This document shows positions 8,357 through 17,394 of a stretch of DNA of 42,012 nt, piece after piece (position 1 is the first letter of the stretch; every line of letters starts with the position of its first letter). Source of the stretch: a bacterium (GTDB lineage: Bacteria > Margulisbacteria > Marinamargulisbacteria > SXXA01 > JAHFDB01); assembly GCA_023249195.1 (NCBI GenBank), contig JAHFDB010000007.1:1-42012 (forward strand). The letters are read 5' to 3'. The translations under genes were made by a program, and so were the position numbers. The notes beneath the pieces are model-generated. The model was not told where the DNA came from, searched no databases, and saw nothing but the letters and a program-made list of their open reading frames with translations.

Positions 8357-10033
8357 ATGAGCAACGACAAAAAAATCATCTTTTCTCTGATTAATGTGAG
8401 CAAATCTTATCCTCCGCGTAAGCAAGTGCTCAAAAATATTTATCTGTCTTTTTATTATGGCGCCAAAATAGGGATTCTAGGTTTGAATGGGTCTGGAAAA
8501 TCAACCCTCATTAAGATGATTGCTGGGCTTATTGAACCCGATGAGGGCAAGGTTACCTATGAGCCAGGACATTCTATCGGATATCTTGAGCAGGAGCCGG
8601 TGTTGGACCCAGAGAAAACCGTTAAAGACATTGTGGGAGAAGGACTGAAACAAAAAGTTGCTATCTATACAGAATATGAGGCTGTTTGTGCCCGTTTGTC
8701 GGAACCGCTCAGCGATGAAGACATGACGGCTCTTTTAGAACGCCAGGGGGAACTTATTGAGTTGCTGGACGCTCATGATGCGTGGGAAATAGATGCGGTT
8801 TTAGAACGTGCTATGGATGCGCTGAGATGTCCAGAGGGTGATACCAAAATTGCTCATTTATCGGGGGGTGAAAAGCGTCGGGTTGCCCTGTGTCGTCTTC
8901 TTTTGCAAAAACCGGATATTCTTCTGTTGGACGAACCCACTAACCATTTAGACGCTGAATCGGTCCATTGGTTGGAGCAGCATTTGAAGCAATATCAAGG
9001 CACTATTATTGCGGTGACCCATGACCGTTATTTTTTAGACAATGTTGCGCAGTGGATTTTAGAACTTGATCGGGGTGAAGGCATTCCATGGAAAGGGAAT
9101 TATTCCTCTTGGTTAGAGCAAAAATCGAATCGCCTGGCCATTGAAGCAAAAGGGGAATCCAAACGACAAAAAACCCTTGAGAGAGAACTTGAATGGGTCC
9201 GCATGAGCCCCAAAGCCCAACAAGCCAAGGGAAAAGCACGGCTCAAAGCCTATGAAGCCCTTCTAAATCAAGATACCAAAGAAAAAGATGCCCACCTTGA
9301 GCTTTTTATTCCGAGTGGCCCTCGTTTAGGGGAAAAAGTCATAGAGTTGGATACTGTTTCTAAATCTTTTGGAGACAGACTTTTGTTTGAGAACCTGAGC
9401 TTTGAACTTCCCAAAGCGGGCATTGTCGGTGTTATTGGTCCAAACGGTGTGGGAAAAACAACCCTGTTTAAACTGTTGTTAGGACAAGAAAAGGCGAATT
9501 CAGGCACTATTACTATCGGAGAAAGTGTCAAAATAGGCTATGTTGACCAAGACCATGCCGGTATTGACCCTGATAAATCGGTCTGGGAACAGATTTCAGA
9601 GGGCTCTGATTATATTCAATTAGGGAACCAAAGCGTTTCTTCTCGGGGATATGTTGCCAAATTTAACTTTGCAGGATCTGACCAAGAAAAAAAATGCTCG
9701 ATGCTGTCTGGAGGGGAACGAAATCGACTTCACCTCGCTATGTCGCTCAAAGGCAATGCCAATTTGCTGTTATTAGACGAACCGACTAATGATATCGATG
9801 TTAATACCCTCAGGGCATTGGAAGAGGGTTTGGAAAACTATGCGGGATGCGCGGTTATTATTTCTCATGATCGGTGGTTCTTAGACCGCATCGCTACTCA
9901 TATTCTCGCGTTTGAAGACGATGGAAAGGGTGTCTTTTTTGAAGGGAATTTTTCTGATTACGAAAAAGATAAACTTCAAAGAGGCGGCAGTCTTATCCCT
10001 AAACGGGTGAAGTATCGCAAATTGGTAAAATAA
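8357..10033 (+). CDS. ettA: Energy-dependent translational throttle protein EttA (ABC-F ATPase)
   Basis: A 558-residue soluble protein with two ABC cassettes and no membrane segments. Cassette 1 has Walker A GLNGSGKST, signature LSGGEKRRVAL and LLLDEPTNHLD. Cassette 2 has GPNGVGKTT, LSGGERNRLHL and LLLDEPTNDID. The inter-domain arm with WVRMSPKAQQAKGKARL and the total length match EttA (E. coli 555 residues), which binds the ribosomal E site and gates the first elongation step according to the ATP/ADP ratio. It is a single gene after recQ with an 81-nt gap. Its plus strand is G-rich, unlike most plus-strand genes nearby. Confidence 0.93.
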   Translation: MSNDKKIIFSLINVSKSYPPRKQVLKNIYLSFYYGAKIGILGLNGSGKSTLIKMIAGLIEPDEGKVTYEPGHSIGYLEQEPVLDPEKTVKDIVGEGLKQKVAIYTEYEAVCARLSEPLSDEDMTALLERQGELIELLDAHDAWEIDAVLERAMDALRCPEGDTKIAHLSGGEKRRVALCRLLLQKPDILLLDEPTNHLDAESVHWLEQHLKQYQGTIIAVTHDRYFLDNVAQWILELDRGEGIPWKGNYSSWLEQKSNRLAIEAKGESKRQKTLERELEWVRMSPKAQQAKGKARLKAYEALLNQDTKEKDAHLELFIPSGPRLGEKVIELDTVSKSFGDRLLFENLSFELPKAGIVGVIGPNGVGKTTLFKLLLGQEKANSGTITIGESVKIGYVDQDHAGIDPDKSVWEQISEGSDYIQLGNQSVSSRGYVAKFNFAGSDQEKKCSMLSGGERNRLHLAMSLKGNANLLLLDEPTNDIDVNTLRALEEGLENYAGCAVIISHDRWFLDRIATHILAFEDDGKGVFFEGNFSDYEKDKLQRGGSLIPKRVKYRKLVK

Positions 10034-10083
10034 GCGAGATATTTAACAGGCTGCCCTGGAATACTCTCTATTTCTTGCGCTTT

Positions 10084-10860
10084 TTAATATAAACTCAAAG
10101 ACAAAATATAATTTAATACAAATACCGTAATCAAAGACACCACCACGGCCTTGGTTGTCATTTCTCCCACACCCTTAGCCCCACCCGTTGCACGAAGCCC
10201 CATATAAGAGCTAATAAGGCCTATCGCAAAGCCAAACAACAGTGCTTTAATCAATCCCCCTGTAATATCGCCAACCTTGAGCATAGAATCGGCAGATCCA
10301 AAGTAGGAATAGGGATTTACATTATGTCCTACTGCGACTAAAAAGCCACTTAAATAACCTACAATATCCGCCAAACCCACCAATAAAGGCAGCATGAGCG
10401 TGCATGCTAACAGCCGAGGTAAGACCAAAAATTCAGCGGGCTCTTGCGACAGTGACTCGAGTGCTTCAACCTGCTCGGTTACCTTCATGGTGCCTAGCTC
10501 GGCCGAAATGGCGGCACCCACACGTCCCGCTACCACAACCGCTGTCAACAAAGGACCTAATTCGCGCCAAACAGCCAACCCTACAACGCCACCAATAAGC
10601 TCAGCTGCACCAAATTTTAAAAATTCTTTCACCACTTGAAGCGTAAAGGCCATACCCACAAAAGATGCCGTTACCAAGGTAATCGGAAGTGAGTGCACCC
10701 CTAAACGCAACATCTGATCGAGGGTGCGTTTGAGCACACGTTTGCCGGAGAAAAGACCCGACAAAGTCTGCCCCATAAGAAGCGTCACATTCCCAAATTC
10801 TTCAAAAAAAACAAGGATTTTTTGGCCTAGAAAAGTAAACACTGTAAGAACATTAAACAA
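10084..10860 (-). CDS. mlaE: MlaE-family lipid ABC transporter permease (cyanobacterial/TGD1-like branch)
   Basis: A 258-residue inner-membrane permease with about five hydrophobic segments. It carries the MlaE signature region: RELGPLLTAVVVAGRVGAAI, then SAELGTMKVTEQVEAL and a PRLLACTLMLPLL segment. The first two are the EQ-loop region that contacts the ATPase. Wording such as KEFLKFGAAELIGGVVGLAV is closer to cyanobacterial and plastid TGD1 proteins than to E. coli MlaE. The usual partners (MlaF ATPase, MlaD MCE protein) are not adjacent, so they must lie elsewhere. The start is TTG. It is the last gene of the ispH-hisI-lplA-topB run and follows a 42-residue membrane ORF by 46 nt. Confidence 0.88.
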   Translation of the reverse strand: MFNVLTVFTFLGQKILVFFEEFGNVTLLMGQTLSGLFSGKRVLKRTLDQMLRLGVHSLPITLVTASFVGMAFTLQVVKEFLKFGAAELIGGVVGLAVWRELGPLLTAVVVAGRVGAAISAELGTMKVTEQVEALESLSQEPAEFLVLPRLLACTLMLPLLVGLADIVGYLSGFLVAVGHNVNPYSYFGSADSMLKVGDITGGLIKALLFGFAIGLISSYMGLRATGGAKGVGEMTTKAVVVSLITVFVLNYILSLSLY

Positions 10861-10906
10861 TAGTCTCGTGAAATTTTCTATACCGTGTGTTTTTTGGAAG
10901 GAAAAT

Positions 10907-11035
10907 TTATTGAGGGGGCTTCCTGCGACCTTGTTGCGTACTGAGCCACATGCTGTACTTCACAATCAAAAACAACACAATCAAAATAACAACGGGAATC
11001 AACACCAGGGGTGACTTTTCAAAAATATCAGACAT
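10907..11035 (-). CDS. Small single-pass membrane protein, 42 residues (not in ORF track)
   Basis: This ORF is below the ORF-track length cut-off. Its ATG shares a base with the topB stop codon (TGATG), the classic arrangement for translational coupling. The product begins MSDIFEKSPLVLIPVVIL, has one transmembrane segment (about residues 10-26), then a short positively charged tail (QQGRRKPPQ). The positive-inside rule suggests the C-terminus is cytoplasmic. No family is recognised. Its position directly before mlaE suggests a small accessory subunit of the lipid transporter or a membrane leader peptide; this is inference. Confidence 0.55.
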   Translation of the reverse strand: MSDIFEKSPLVLIPVVILIVLFLIVKYSMWLSTQQGRRKPPQ

Positions 11036-13407
11036 CAACCTTGCCTTAATTCAACTCGGCCATTCTGGAGAATAAGCTTCGCCTCAAAGGCCGAGCCGTC
11101 TCGCTTTTTAAACCCAGTCTGAAGATCCGTCTCGCCTTTTTTGAGGAGCATTTTAGCCAAAGCCTTGGTCATTTTTTTGCCCGCAATTTCTTTCCAAATG
11201 GTAAACCCACACCCTGTCTCTTTCCAATTTCGGCATCCCCAGGCCATTTTACGCTCGATCACCTCGCCTTCGCATACGGGACACTTGCCTACCGATTCAA
11301 ACTCATCCGGGTCAAACTCAAATACCACTTTGCCATCCTGGGCCAAGGCCAAAGCAGCTACAAATGGTTTGCCCTCTTTGTTTTTAAATCCTTTTAAGGT
11401 TTTTGTTTTACGAGTTTTGAGCAATTCTTTGGCCTGTGTCTCGCTTATTTCTTTGCCCGCAATGGTTTTCCAAATTTTAAACGTGCACCCCGTCACACGC
11501 CATTGCATACAACTAAACGCCATCTTGGTTTCAGCAACGACTCCCTGACATAAAGGGCACTGACCAATAGGGTTTTTAATAGGGCCTACAGACTCAATTG
11601 TACATGCCTTCACCTGCTCAATAATCTCGTGAGTAAATGCCTTGATTTCTTGCATATACTGATCTCGAGAATAGTCGCCTTTAACCATATCAAATAGTTT
11701 TTTCTCCCAATTACCTGTCAATTCAGGAGAAAGCAGCGATTTATCTTGAATATACGAAATCAATTGAATGCCCTTAGGTGTAGGAATAAGCTTGTTTTTT
11801 TCTCTTTCGATGTATTTAACATCAATTAAACGTTCGATAATTTGGGCCCGAGTCGCAGGGGTCCCTAATCCGCAATGTTTCATGGCCTGTCGCAACTCTT
11901 CATCCTCAATATTTTTACCTGCGGTTTCCATCGAGCCTAACAACGTTGCTTCCGTATAGAGTGCCGGGGCCTTTGTCTTTTTTTCGATCATATCCGTCTG
12001 TTTTTGAGTCACTAAATCGCCTTTGATGACACTAGGCAACAAGGGAATGTCGTCTTTATCTGACTTATCATCAGCGTACAGCATCCGCCACCCGACCTGT
12101 TTGATGACGCTGCCAAAAGACCGAAAACAATGCTTCCCAAAAACCGTGATGATCTCAGTTTGATCTTTCACACAATCATGAAAAAAAGCAGCTAAAAACC
12201 GCCGAATAACCCACTCATACAGCTGCCTTTCTTGGGGTGAAAGTTGAGACATGTCTGGCTTTTTATCTGTAGGGATAATCGCATGATGGTCTGTCACTTT
12301 AGCATCGTCAAAAATGCGAGACGGCATGGGAAGCTCTTTCGATTGAAGTACCTTAATTGCCTCAGAAAAAGCCTCAAGATGGGTTAGATTTTCTATAAGA
12401 CTTTTTATTTTGGGCTTCAAATCGACTGATAAATACCGCGAAGAGGTTCTGGGATACGTCAAAATTTTATGTCGTTCGTACAAAGCCTGCATGATAGAAA
12501 GTGTCTCTTCCGCAGAAAATTTAAACAAGCGATTGGCCTCTTTTTGAATCTCTGTAAGATCATATAGCAAGGGCGGTTTTTCATTCACTGTTTTTTCAGT
12601 CAATGCATAAATCGTACCTGAAGGTGTCGCCTTTAGCTCGGTTAAAATTTTTGCAGCCTCGTCTTTTTTTACAATACGAGACTCGCCATTGTCTAACTGC
12701 CACAGCCCCGAATATTCGCCATTGGCATGTCTCATTTGAGACTCAATTTCATAATAGGTTTCCGGAATAAATGCGCTAAAGGCTTGATATCGATCTACAA
12801 TCATTTTAAGGACAGGGGTTTGAACTCGGCCGACACTCATCACACCTTGTCCCCGGCTAAACCGGGTCGTATAGGCTCGGGTTGCATTAATTCCCACAAT
12901 CCAATCAGCCTCTGATCGTGACATTGCAGAATGATACAAAGACACATACTCGCTTCCCTCTTTTAGAGAAGCAAAGCCTTCTTTAATGGCCTGATCTGTC
13001 TGGGAGGAAATCCACAAACGCTTAATCGGCTTTTGACTGCCTGACAAGGTATAGATATGCCGAAAAATAAGTTCCCCTTCTCGTCCTGCGTCTGTGGCGC
13101 AAATGACTTCTTCAACCGAGGCCGAACATAAATGTCCCCGAATCACTTCATATTGTTTCTTCACCCGAGGCTCCGGCTGAACCTCAATCAAAAACTCTTC
13201 CGGAATCACTGGCAAATACTCCAATGACCATTTTTCATACAAGGGATCATAAGCCGGAGGATCCGCCAAGCGTACCAAATGTCCAAATGCCCAGGTAACA
13301 ACATATCCATTTCCCTCAAAATAGCCGTCCTTTTGAGTGGTGACCTTTAATACTTTCGCAATATCTTTCGCCACACTGGGCTTTTCTGTAATGATCAATT
13401 TTGTCAC
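11035..13407 (-). CDS. topB: DNA topoisomerase III (type IA) with duplicated C-terminal zinc-ribbon domain
   Basis: A type IA topoisomerase of ~790 residues. The Toprim domain shows LIITEKPSVAKDIAKVL and CATDAGREGELI. The catalytic tyrosine is in ILTYPRTSSRYLS. LGTPATRAQIIERL is the usual TopB helix motif. The C-terminus holds two tandem copies of a ~85-residue module, each beginning GxCPxCxGxV and including a TGCxFxIWKxIAGK core, followed by a GFKxxxGxxF strand. I prefer the GTG at 13407 (MTKLIITEKPSV), because it gives a GTGA overlap with lplA and the normal family N-terminus; the ORF-track start at 13416 adds three residues. The enzyme decatenates DNA and commonly works with RecQ, which is encoded nearby. 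Confidence 0.95.
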   Translation of the reverse strand: MTKLIITEKPSVAKDIAKVLKVTTQKDGYFEGNGYVVTWAFGHLVRLADPPAYDPLYEKWSLEYLPVIPEEFLIEVQPEPRVKKQYEVIRGHLCSASVEEVICATDAGREGELIFRHIYTLSGSQKPIKRLWISSQTDQAIKEGFASLKEGSEYVSLYHSAMSRSEADWIVGINATRAYTTRFSRGQGVMSVGRVQTPVLKMIVDRYQAFSAFIPETYYEIESQMRHANGEYSGLWQLDNGESRIVKKDEAAKILTELKATPSGTIYALTEKTVNEKPPLLYDLTEIQKEANRLFKFSAEETLSIMQALYERHKILTYPRTSSRYLSVDLKPKIKSLIENLTHLEAFSEAIKVLQSKELPMPSRIFDDAKVTDHHAIIPTDKKPDMSQLSPQERQLYEWVIRRFLAAFFHDCVKDQTEIITVFGKHCFRSFGSVIKQVGWRMLYADDKSDKDDIPLLPSVIKGDLVTQKQTDMIEKKTKAPALYTEATLLGSMETAGKNIEDEELRQAMKHCGLGTPATRAQIIERLIDVKYIEREKNKLIPTPKGIQLISYIQDKSLLSPELTGNWEKKLFDMVKGDYSRDQYMQEIKAFTHEIIEQVKACTIESVGPIKNPIGQCPLCQGVVAETKMAFSCMQWRVTGCTFKIWKTIAGKEISETQAKELLKTRKTKTLKGFKNKEGKPFVAALALAQDGKVVFEFDPDEFESVGKCPVCEGEVIERKMAWGCRNWKETGCGFTIWKEIAGKKMTKALAKMLLKKGETDLQTGFKKRDGSAFEAKLILQNGRVELRQG

Positions 13408-14036
13408 TGTTTCCACGCCTCTCGCAATCGCATTTTGACCTGGTCTTGAGTTAAAGGAATATTCGTAACAAAACGCAAGTGATCCCTATTTTGTCGATAT
13501 TCAGGCTGTTTAGACGGCCTTTTCAAATATCTGGCTATACGCTCTAAATCAAAGCGATATAACACCGTCCCATGAAATAACATGGCCTTATATTTTCGTC
13601 TTTGGGCATTCCCAGAAAACTTTAAACCCTTCCAAGTCAGATCGCTAATTCCTTGAACATCCACATCCTCTAATAGCTCAGAAAAGGCCTGTTTGTGTTT
13701 TTCCATAATAAACATCGTGGTAGAAGAAATAGTGGCATAATTGCCCTCTAGAGGGTGTATCCACGCGAAATTAAGACATCCCGGACCTTGCAAAACGGTC
13801 CCTCCACCGCTACACCGTGTGAATACAGGAATATGATCTTGCTGACACGCCGCCACATCCACTTCTGTTTCCACTTTATTCGAGCATCCCAACACCACAA
13901 AATAATCAGAGCTTTCCCAAGTGCGCAACACGGGAACACCCGTTCTCTCACATTCCTCCAACAGCTGTTCATCCAAAGCCAAATTTTCTGCAGGAGTATC
14001 CCCAGTTTTATCCAAATACAAGGCCAGATCCTTCAA
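13404..14036 (-). CDS. Lipoate-protein ligase A family protein (BPL/LPL catalytic domain)
   Basis: A 210-residue single-domain member of the biotin/lipoate ligase superfamily. The nucleotide-binding motif is RCSGGGTVLQGPGCLNF, followed by DLTWKGLKFSGNAQRRK with the catalytic Lys region and LFHGTVLYRFD. It is shorter than E. coli LplA (about 338 residues) because it lacks the accessory C-terminal domain. It could therefore be an LplJ-like ligase, an octanoyl/lipoyl transferase or a lipoate-binding scavenging enzyme. The start is TTG, overlapping hisI by 29 nt; the 3' end overlaps topB as GTGA. Substrate specificity (lipoate versus octanoate) cannot be told from the sequence alone. Confidence 0.8.
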   Translation of the reverse strand: MKDLALYLDKTGDTPAENLALDEQLLEECERTGVPVLRTWESSDYFVVLGCSNKVETEVDVAACQQDHIPVFTRCSGGGTVLQGPGCLNFAWIHPLEGNYATISSTTMFIMEKHKQAFSELLEDVDVQGISDLTWKGLKFSGNAQRRKYKAMLFHGTVLYRFDLERIARYLKRPSKQPEYRQNRDHLRFVTNIPLTQDQVKMRLREAWKQ

Positions 14037-14424
14037 TACGCCGATAAAAACAAGACGGCCTTGCTTCCCCTAAATCGTCCAAGGTATGACAAGCCCCTTT
14101 CCGCCTCGGTTTCACCCGATACAAAAGCGCATTTTGCTCACAATTCACCCACACATCCACAATGTCCAAATAATCCCCGGATGTCGCCCCTTTAATCCAT
14201 AATTCATTGCGAGAGGTACTCCAAAAAGTGGCTATTTTTTCTGTCAGACTATGTACCAACGCTTGGCGATTGGCGTAAGCCACAATCAACACTTCGCCTG
14301 TAACCGCATCTTGAGCCACGACAGGAACCAAAAGCTGCCCACATTCGGCCACTTGCTGCAATTTTGAAAAATCTAAGAGCAGATCCTGCCCGTCTTCGAG
14401 CGCATTATACTTTGGGGATAGCAA
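14008..14424 (-). CDS. hisI: Phosphoribosyl-AMP cyclohydrolase
   Basis: A 138-residue protein carrying the HisI cyclohydrolase signature: VAYANRQAL, the TFWSTSRNELWIKGATSG segment, and the metal-binding stretch from WVNCEQNALLY through GACHTL to SCFYRR with its conserved cysteines. It opens the purine ring of phosphoribosyl-AMP in the third step of histidine synthesis. The C-terminal HisE pyrophosphohydrolase domain found in enterobacterial HisIE is absent. No other his genes are nearby. The likely start is TTG at 14424, overlapping the ispH stop by 20 nt. The loop between the last two cysteines (TLDDLGEARPSC) is longer than in many HisI proteins. Confidence 0.92.
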   Translation of the reverse strand: MLSPKYNALEDGQDLLLDFSKLQQVAECGQLLVPVVAQDAVTGEVLIVAYANRQALVHSLTEKIATFWSTSRNELWIKGATSGDYLDIVDVWVNCEQNALLYRVKPRRKGACHTLDDLGEARPSCFYRRIEGSGLVFG

Positions 14425-15325
14425 AAGAGATCCCTTTTTCTACACTTTCAGACTCAAAAACAGGGGCATTGGGATCGATCATTTTAATCTTTGCCACCAA
14501 GGCATCCACAATATGCCGAGGCACAGAAGCCCCCGAACTAATACCGACACGTTTTTTACCGTCTAACCAAGCAAACTGTAATTCCTCTGGCATATCGATA
14601 ATATAACTTTCAATACCCTGTCCAAGGGCTGTTTCTTTGAGGCGATTACTATTCGAACTTTGAGGAGACCCACAAATAATCACCACATCACATGTTTGAG
14701 TCAAGGTCATCACCGCATCTTGTCTATTTTGAGTAGCAAAACAAATATCTTCTTTAGGAGGCCCCACGCTATGCGGATATATTTCCTTCAATTTTGCAAT
14801 CAATTTCGCCGTTTCAGTCACAGACAAGGTTGTTTGAGTTAAATACCCCACAGGTCTCGCGCGATCGAGCTTCAAAGCCTCAATATCTTCTTCGGTCTCT
14901 ACCACATGCAATAAGTCAGGCCGAACATAACCAGAAGTACCGATCAATTCCTGATGCCCCCTATGCCCAATTAACACCGTTTGAATTTCTTTTTGTGAAA
15001 AGGTAATCGCCTCACGATGTACCTTCGTCACCAAAGGACACGTCGCATCGATATACACAAGTTCACGCGCCTTAGCTTCTTCATAGACCTGCGGAGAAAT
15101 CCCATGAGCACTAAAAATCACCCGACCGCCCTCAGGAACATCAGAAAGCGCTTCAATAAACACCACCCCTTTTTTTTCAAAGTCAGCAATAACGGATGTG
15201 TTGTGCACAATATGATGCCTCACATACAACGGAGCCCCATATTTTGCCAAAGCCCGATTTACGGCCTCAACAGCACTCGAAACGCCTGCACAAAAACCTT
15301 GGGTATGGGCCAGATGAATTTCCAT
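14405..15325 (-). CDS. ispH: 4-hydroxy-3-methylbut-2-enyl diphosphate reductase
   Basis: A 306-residue cytosolic [4Fe-4S] enzyme that makes IPP and DMAPP in the last MEP-pathway step. The three cluster cysteines are visible in GFCAGVSSAVEAV, DATCPLVTKVHRE and a later ICFATQNRQDAV. FSAHGISPQVYEEA, IGHRGHQELIGT and the catalytic-site segment SSNSNRLKETA are all characteristic. It is the first gene of the minus-strand run ispH-hisI-lplA-topB-smORF-mlaE. A perfect TATAAT lies 8 nt before the ATG with no Shine-Dalgarno sequence, so the mRNA may be leaderless (separate entry). Confidence 0.96.
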   Translation of the reverse strand: MEIHLAHTQGFCAGVSSAVEAVNRALAKYGAPLYVRHHIVHNTSVIADFEKKGVVFIEALSDVPEGGRVIFSAHGISPQVYEEAKARELVYIDATCPLVTKVHREAITFSQKEIQTVLIGHRGHQELIGTSGYVRPDLLHVVETEEDIEALKLDRARPVGYLTQTTLSVTETAKLIAKLKEIYPHSVGPPKEDICFATQNRQDAVMTLTQTCDVVIICGSPQSSNSNRLKETALGQGIESYIIDMPEELQFAWLDGKKRVGISSGASVPRHIVDALVAKIKMIDPNAPVFESESVEKGISFAIPKV

Positions 15326-15333
15326 AAGCGAGC

Positions 15334-15339
15334 ATTATA
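15334..15339 (-). promoter_or_regulatory. Consensus -10 box of the ispH operon (leaderless candidate)
   Basis: The minus strand reads TATAAT, then 8 nt (GCTCGCTT), then the ispH ATG. Initiation 6-8 nt after the box would leave a leader of 0-2 nt. No purine-rich ribosome site is present. The -35 region (around 15357-15362) is weak. Confidence 0.5.
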
Positions 15340-15381
15340 TCGGAGATTAATGGGGCGAGCTAGTACCAGGTACCCAAAAAA

Positions 15382-17382
15382 TCAAAGTGAATGACGCCTC
15401 CTATCGTCTTTTTTAATCACTAAAGAAGATGAAAAAAGGTCTAAATATCTTTGCAGCTTACTCTTGTCCGAATCATTGCCTCTATCCATACAAATATCCA
15501 CAATATAATTCACATCATTTGTCTTAATATTTCCATGATGAACCACCTTTGAAATTTCTAATCCATCCGACTTCAAATACACTTCGGAATTAAAGGGAGG
15601 TTGTTCTGTAATCAGTTTTGACCAAAAGTTTGAATAAATCTCTGGAATACCAAGAACAGGCTTTTTATACTGATAAAAATAAACACCCATTGGTGTATTT
15701 TCAGTTTCTCTAACAGAGAAATATCCTATATTGAGGCTAACACCCTTTTCACTTTCAAAGAAAGAATAGCCAAATGAAACTTCTGTATTCTCCGAAATTT
15801 TGACTATTTTAGGATCTACTTCGCAAGAGAAACCAGATGTATCCACAATCAGCTTTCTGTCTTTAATATCCATTTTTAAAGAATCCATAAACCCTGGAGC
15901 CCATTTTTTTTCGGACAAAAATAACTTCCATTGACTCACCGTTCCTTCATAGTCTTGAATCAGGAGATTTGTGTTCTTTTTTAGATTTTGTCTTAAATAC
16001 CAATCCAATACTCCCACTCGAGAAAAAAAACTCATTATTCCAGATGGCGTGGGTAAGGAGACAACATTAACCAGCTCATTTGTAGGCGGGATGGTCCATT
16101 CCCAAAACAGCCAACGACGTCCATAGTGATCTTCAAACCACTCTGAAGATTGAGCCTCTCCTAAGGACGTAATCTTTATTTTTTGGTTCCCAATGTCCCG
16201 TGTAAAGTCCAGGCCTTTCAACATCAAATCCATAAATTTCTTGGAATGATTAAGCACATCAGAAAGTCGCATATCATCTGGAAGCCTCAAATAAACAACT
16301 GCAACAGAGTTCTGAAGAATTGAATATCGAAGAACCCCATTCTTATCTAGAAGAACTTTTCTATATGCAGAATCCTCATTCTCCTTCGATGGATAATAAC
16401 GCCAATAATGATTTTCATCTTCCATAATCAATTTAGGCAACATTGCATTAAAAAAGGAAGTTTGGACAACAAGGTTTGGAGTAACACCTCTTGGAAAAAA
16501 GTTGTGGGTAGAAACTTTAACCATAGTATCCAAAGTTTGAGCACAGAAAGATTCCCATTTTTGTGGCAAAGTCTTAAACAATAACTCTGGACTCTGCGGT
16601 AAATCAAAGGTGTCTAAATATCGTTTTGTTACCGTTTCCGACCATCCAAAAAGTGAAAACGAAGAAATGCCATAAACAATACCTTGTTTTCCTGAGTCAG
16701 AAAGGATCTCTTGAATGGGTAATGCATAATTTAGATTTTCATTTTCTGATTTTCGAAGAACAACACCCAAAATTTTTCCATCAGAATCCAATAAGGGGCC
16801 GCCACTGTTTCCTGGTGATGCTGCAGCAGAGAATCGAAGCCATTTCCATTTTCCATCCAATTCTTCAAAGGTCATAGATGTCAAAAGCCCTTCTCGAAGA
16901 ACAATCCCCTCACCCAAAGCATTGCCTACTGCGAGTATAGATTTGTTAAGTTGAGGAGAGACATCGAATTTAAACGGACATCTAAACACTCCCTTCTCAA
17001 CACCAAAAACCACATAATCCTTGTCTGAAGCATACTTTAATATTCTAGTCACTTTGAACACACGTTGGGCATAGTCACGCACAAAAAAATTAGGGGTAAG
17101 TACACGAGCGCTTAAATTCATAGCATGAGCCGCAGTGACAAAAATATTGTCTTTAAGCAGAAATGCAGTCCCAATAGATTCATATTTATCCTTTCGCTGT
17201 GCAAAAGGAATCAATTCTAAGGGAAGTTTCTTCTCATACAGAACAGAATCACTTTCTAACTTTGGAACAACAACCTCAAAACACCCTTGATGAACCAAAG
17301 CCGCCACTTTTTCAGAAGACATACTGCCCCATGTTAAACAACTACTGGTAAGCAACAAAAAAATAAAAACTAGTTTTTTCAT
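15382..17382 (-). CDS. Exported trypsin-like serine protease with large novel C-terminal region
   Basis: A 666-residue exported protein. After a signal peptide (MKKLVFIFLLLTSSC...) comes a trypsin-like/S1 domain at about residues 60-240. The catalytic triad is His86 (VTAAHAM), Asp122 (SDKDYVVFG) and Ser193 (SPGNSGGPLLDSDG). The LTSSC stretch resembles an imperfect lipobox, so lipoprotein status is possible but not clear. The remaining ~420 residues show no domain I recognise; they look like a globular beta-rich region rather than PDZ domains, so this is not a standard DegP. It follows the NlpI-like TPR gene by 12 nt, which suggests protease and adaptor work together in the periplasm. Confidence 0.75.
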   Translation of the reverse strand: MKKLVFIFLLLTSSCLTWGSMSSEKVAALVHQGCFEVVVPKLESDSVLYEKKLPLELIPFAQRKDKYESIGTAFLLKDNIFVTAAHAMNLSARVLTPNFFVRDYAQRVFKVTRILKYASDKDYVVFGVEKGVFRCPFKFDVSPQLNKSILAVGNALGEGIVLREGLLTSMTFEELDGKWKWLRFSAAASPGNSGGPLLDSDGKILGVVLRKSENENLNYALPIQEILSDSGKQGIVYGISSFSLFGWSETVTKRYLDTFDLPQSPELLFKTLPQKWESFCAQTLDTMVKVSTHNFFPRGVTPNLVVQTSFFNAMLPKLIMEDENHYWRYYPSKENEDSAYRKVLLDKNGVLRYSILQNSVAVVYLRLPDDMRLSDVLNHSKKFMDLMLKGLDFTRDIGNQKIKITSLGEAQSSEWFEDHYGRRWLFWEWTIPPTNELVNVVSLPTPSGIMSFFSRVGVLDWYLRQNLKKNTNLLIQDYEGTVSQWKLFLSEKKWAPGFMDSLKMDIKDRKLIVDTSGFSCEVDPKIVKISENTEVSFGYSFFESEKGVSLNIGYFSVRETENTPMGVYFYQYKKPVLGIPEIYSNFWSKLITEQPPFNSEVYLKSDGLEISKVVHHGNIKTNDVNYIVDICMDRGNDSDKSKLQRYLDLFSSSLVIKKDDRRRHSL

Positions 17383-17394
17383 TTCAAAACCCCC

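Noticed and set aside
13755-14195. 146-codon plus-strand ORF across lplA and hisI
   Set aside because: Opposite two recognised enzymes; composition is typical of an antisense shadow.
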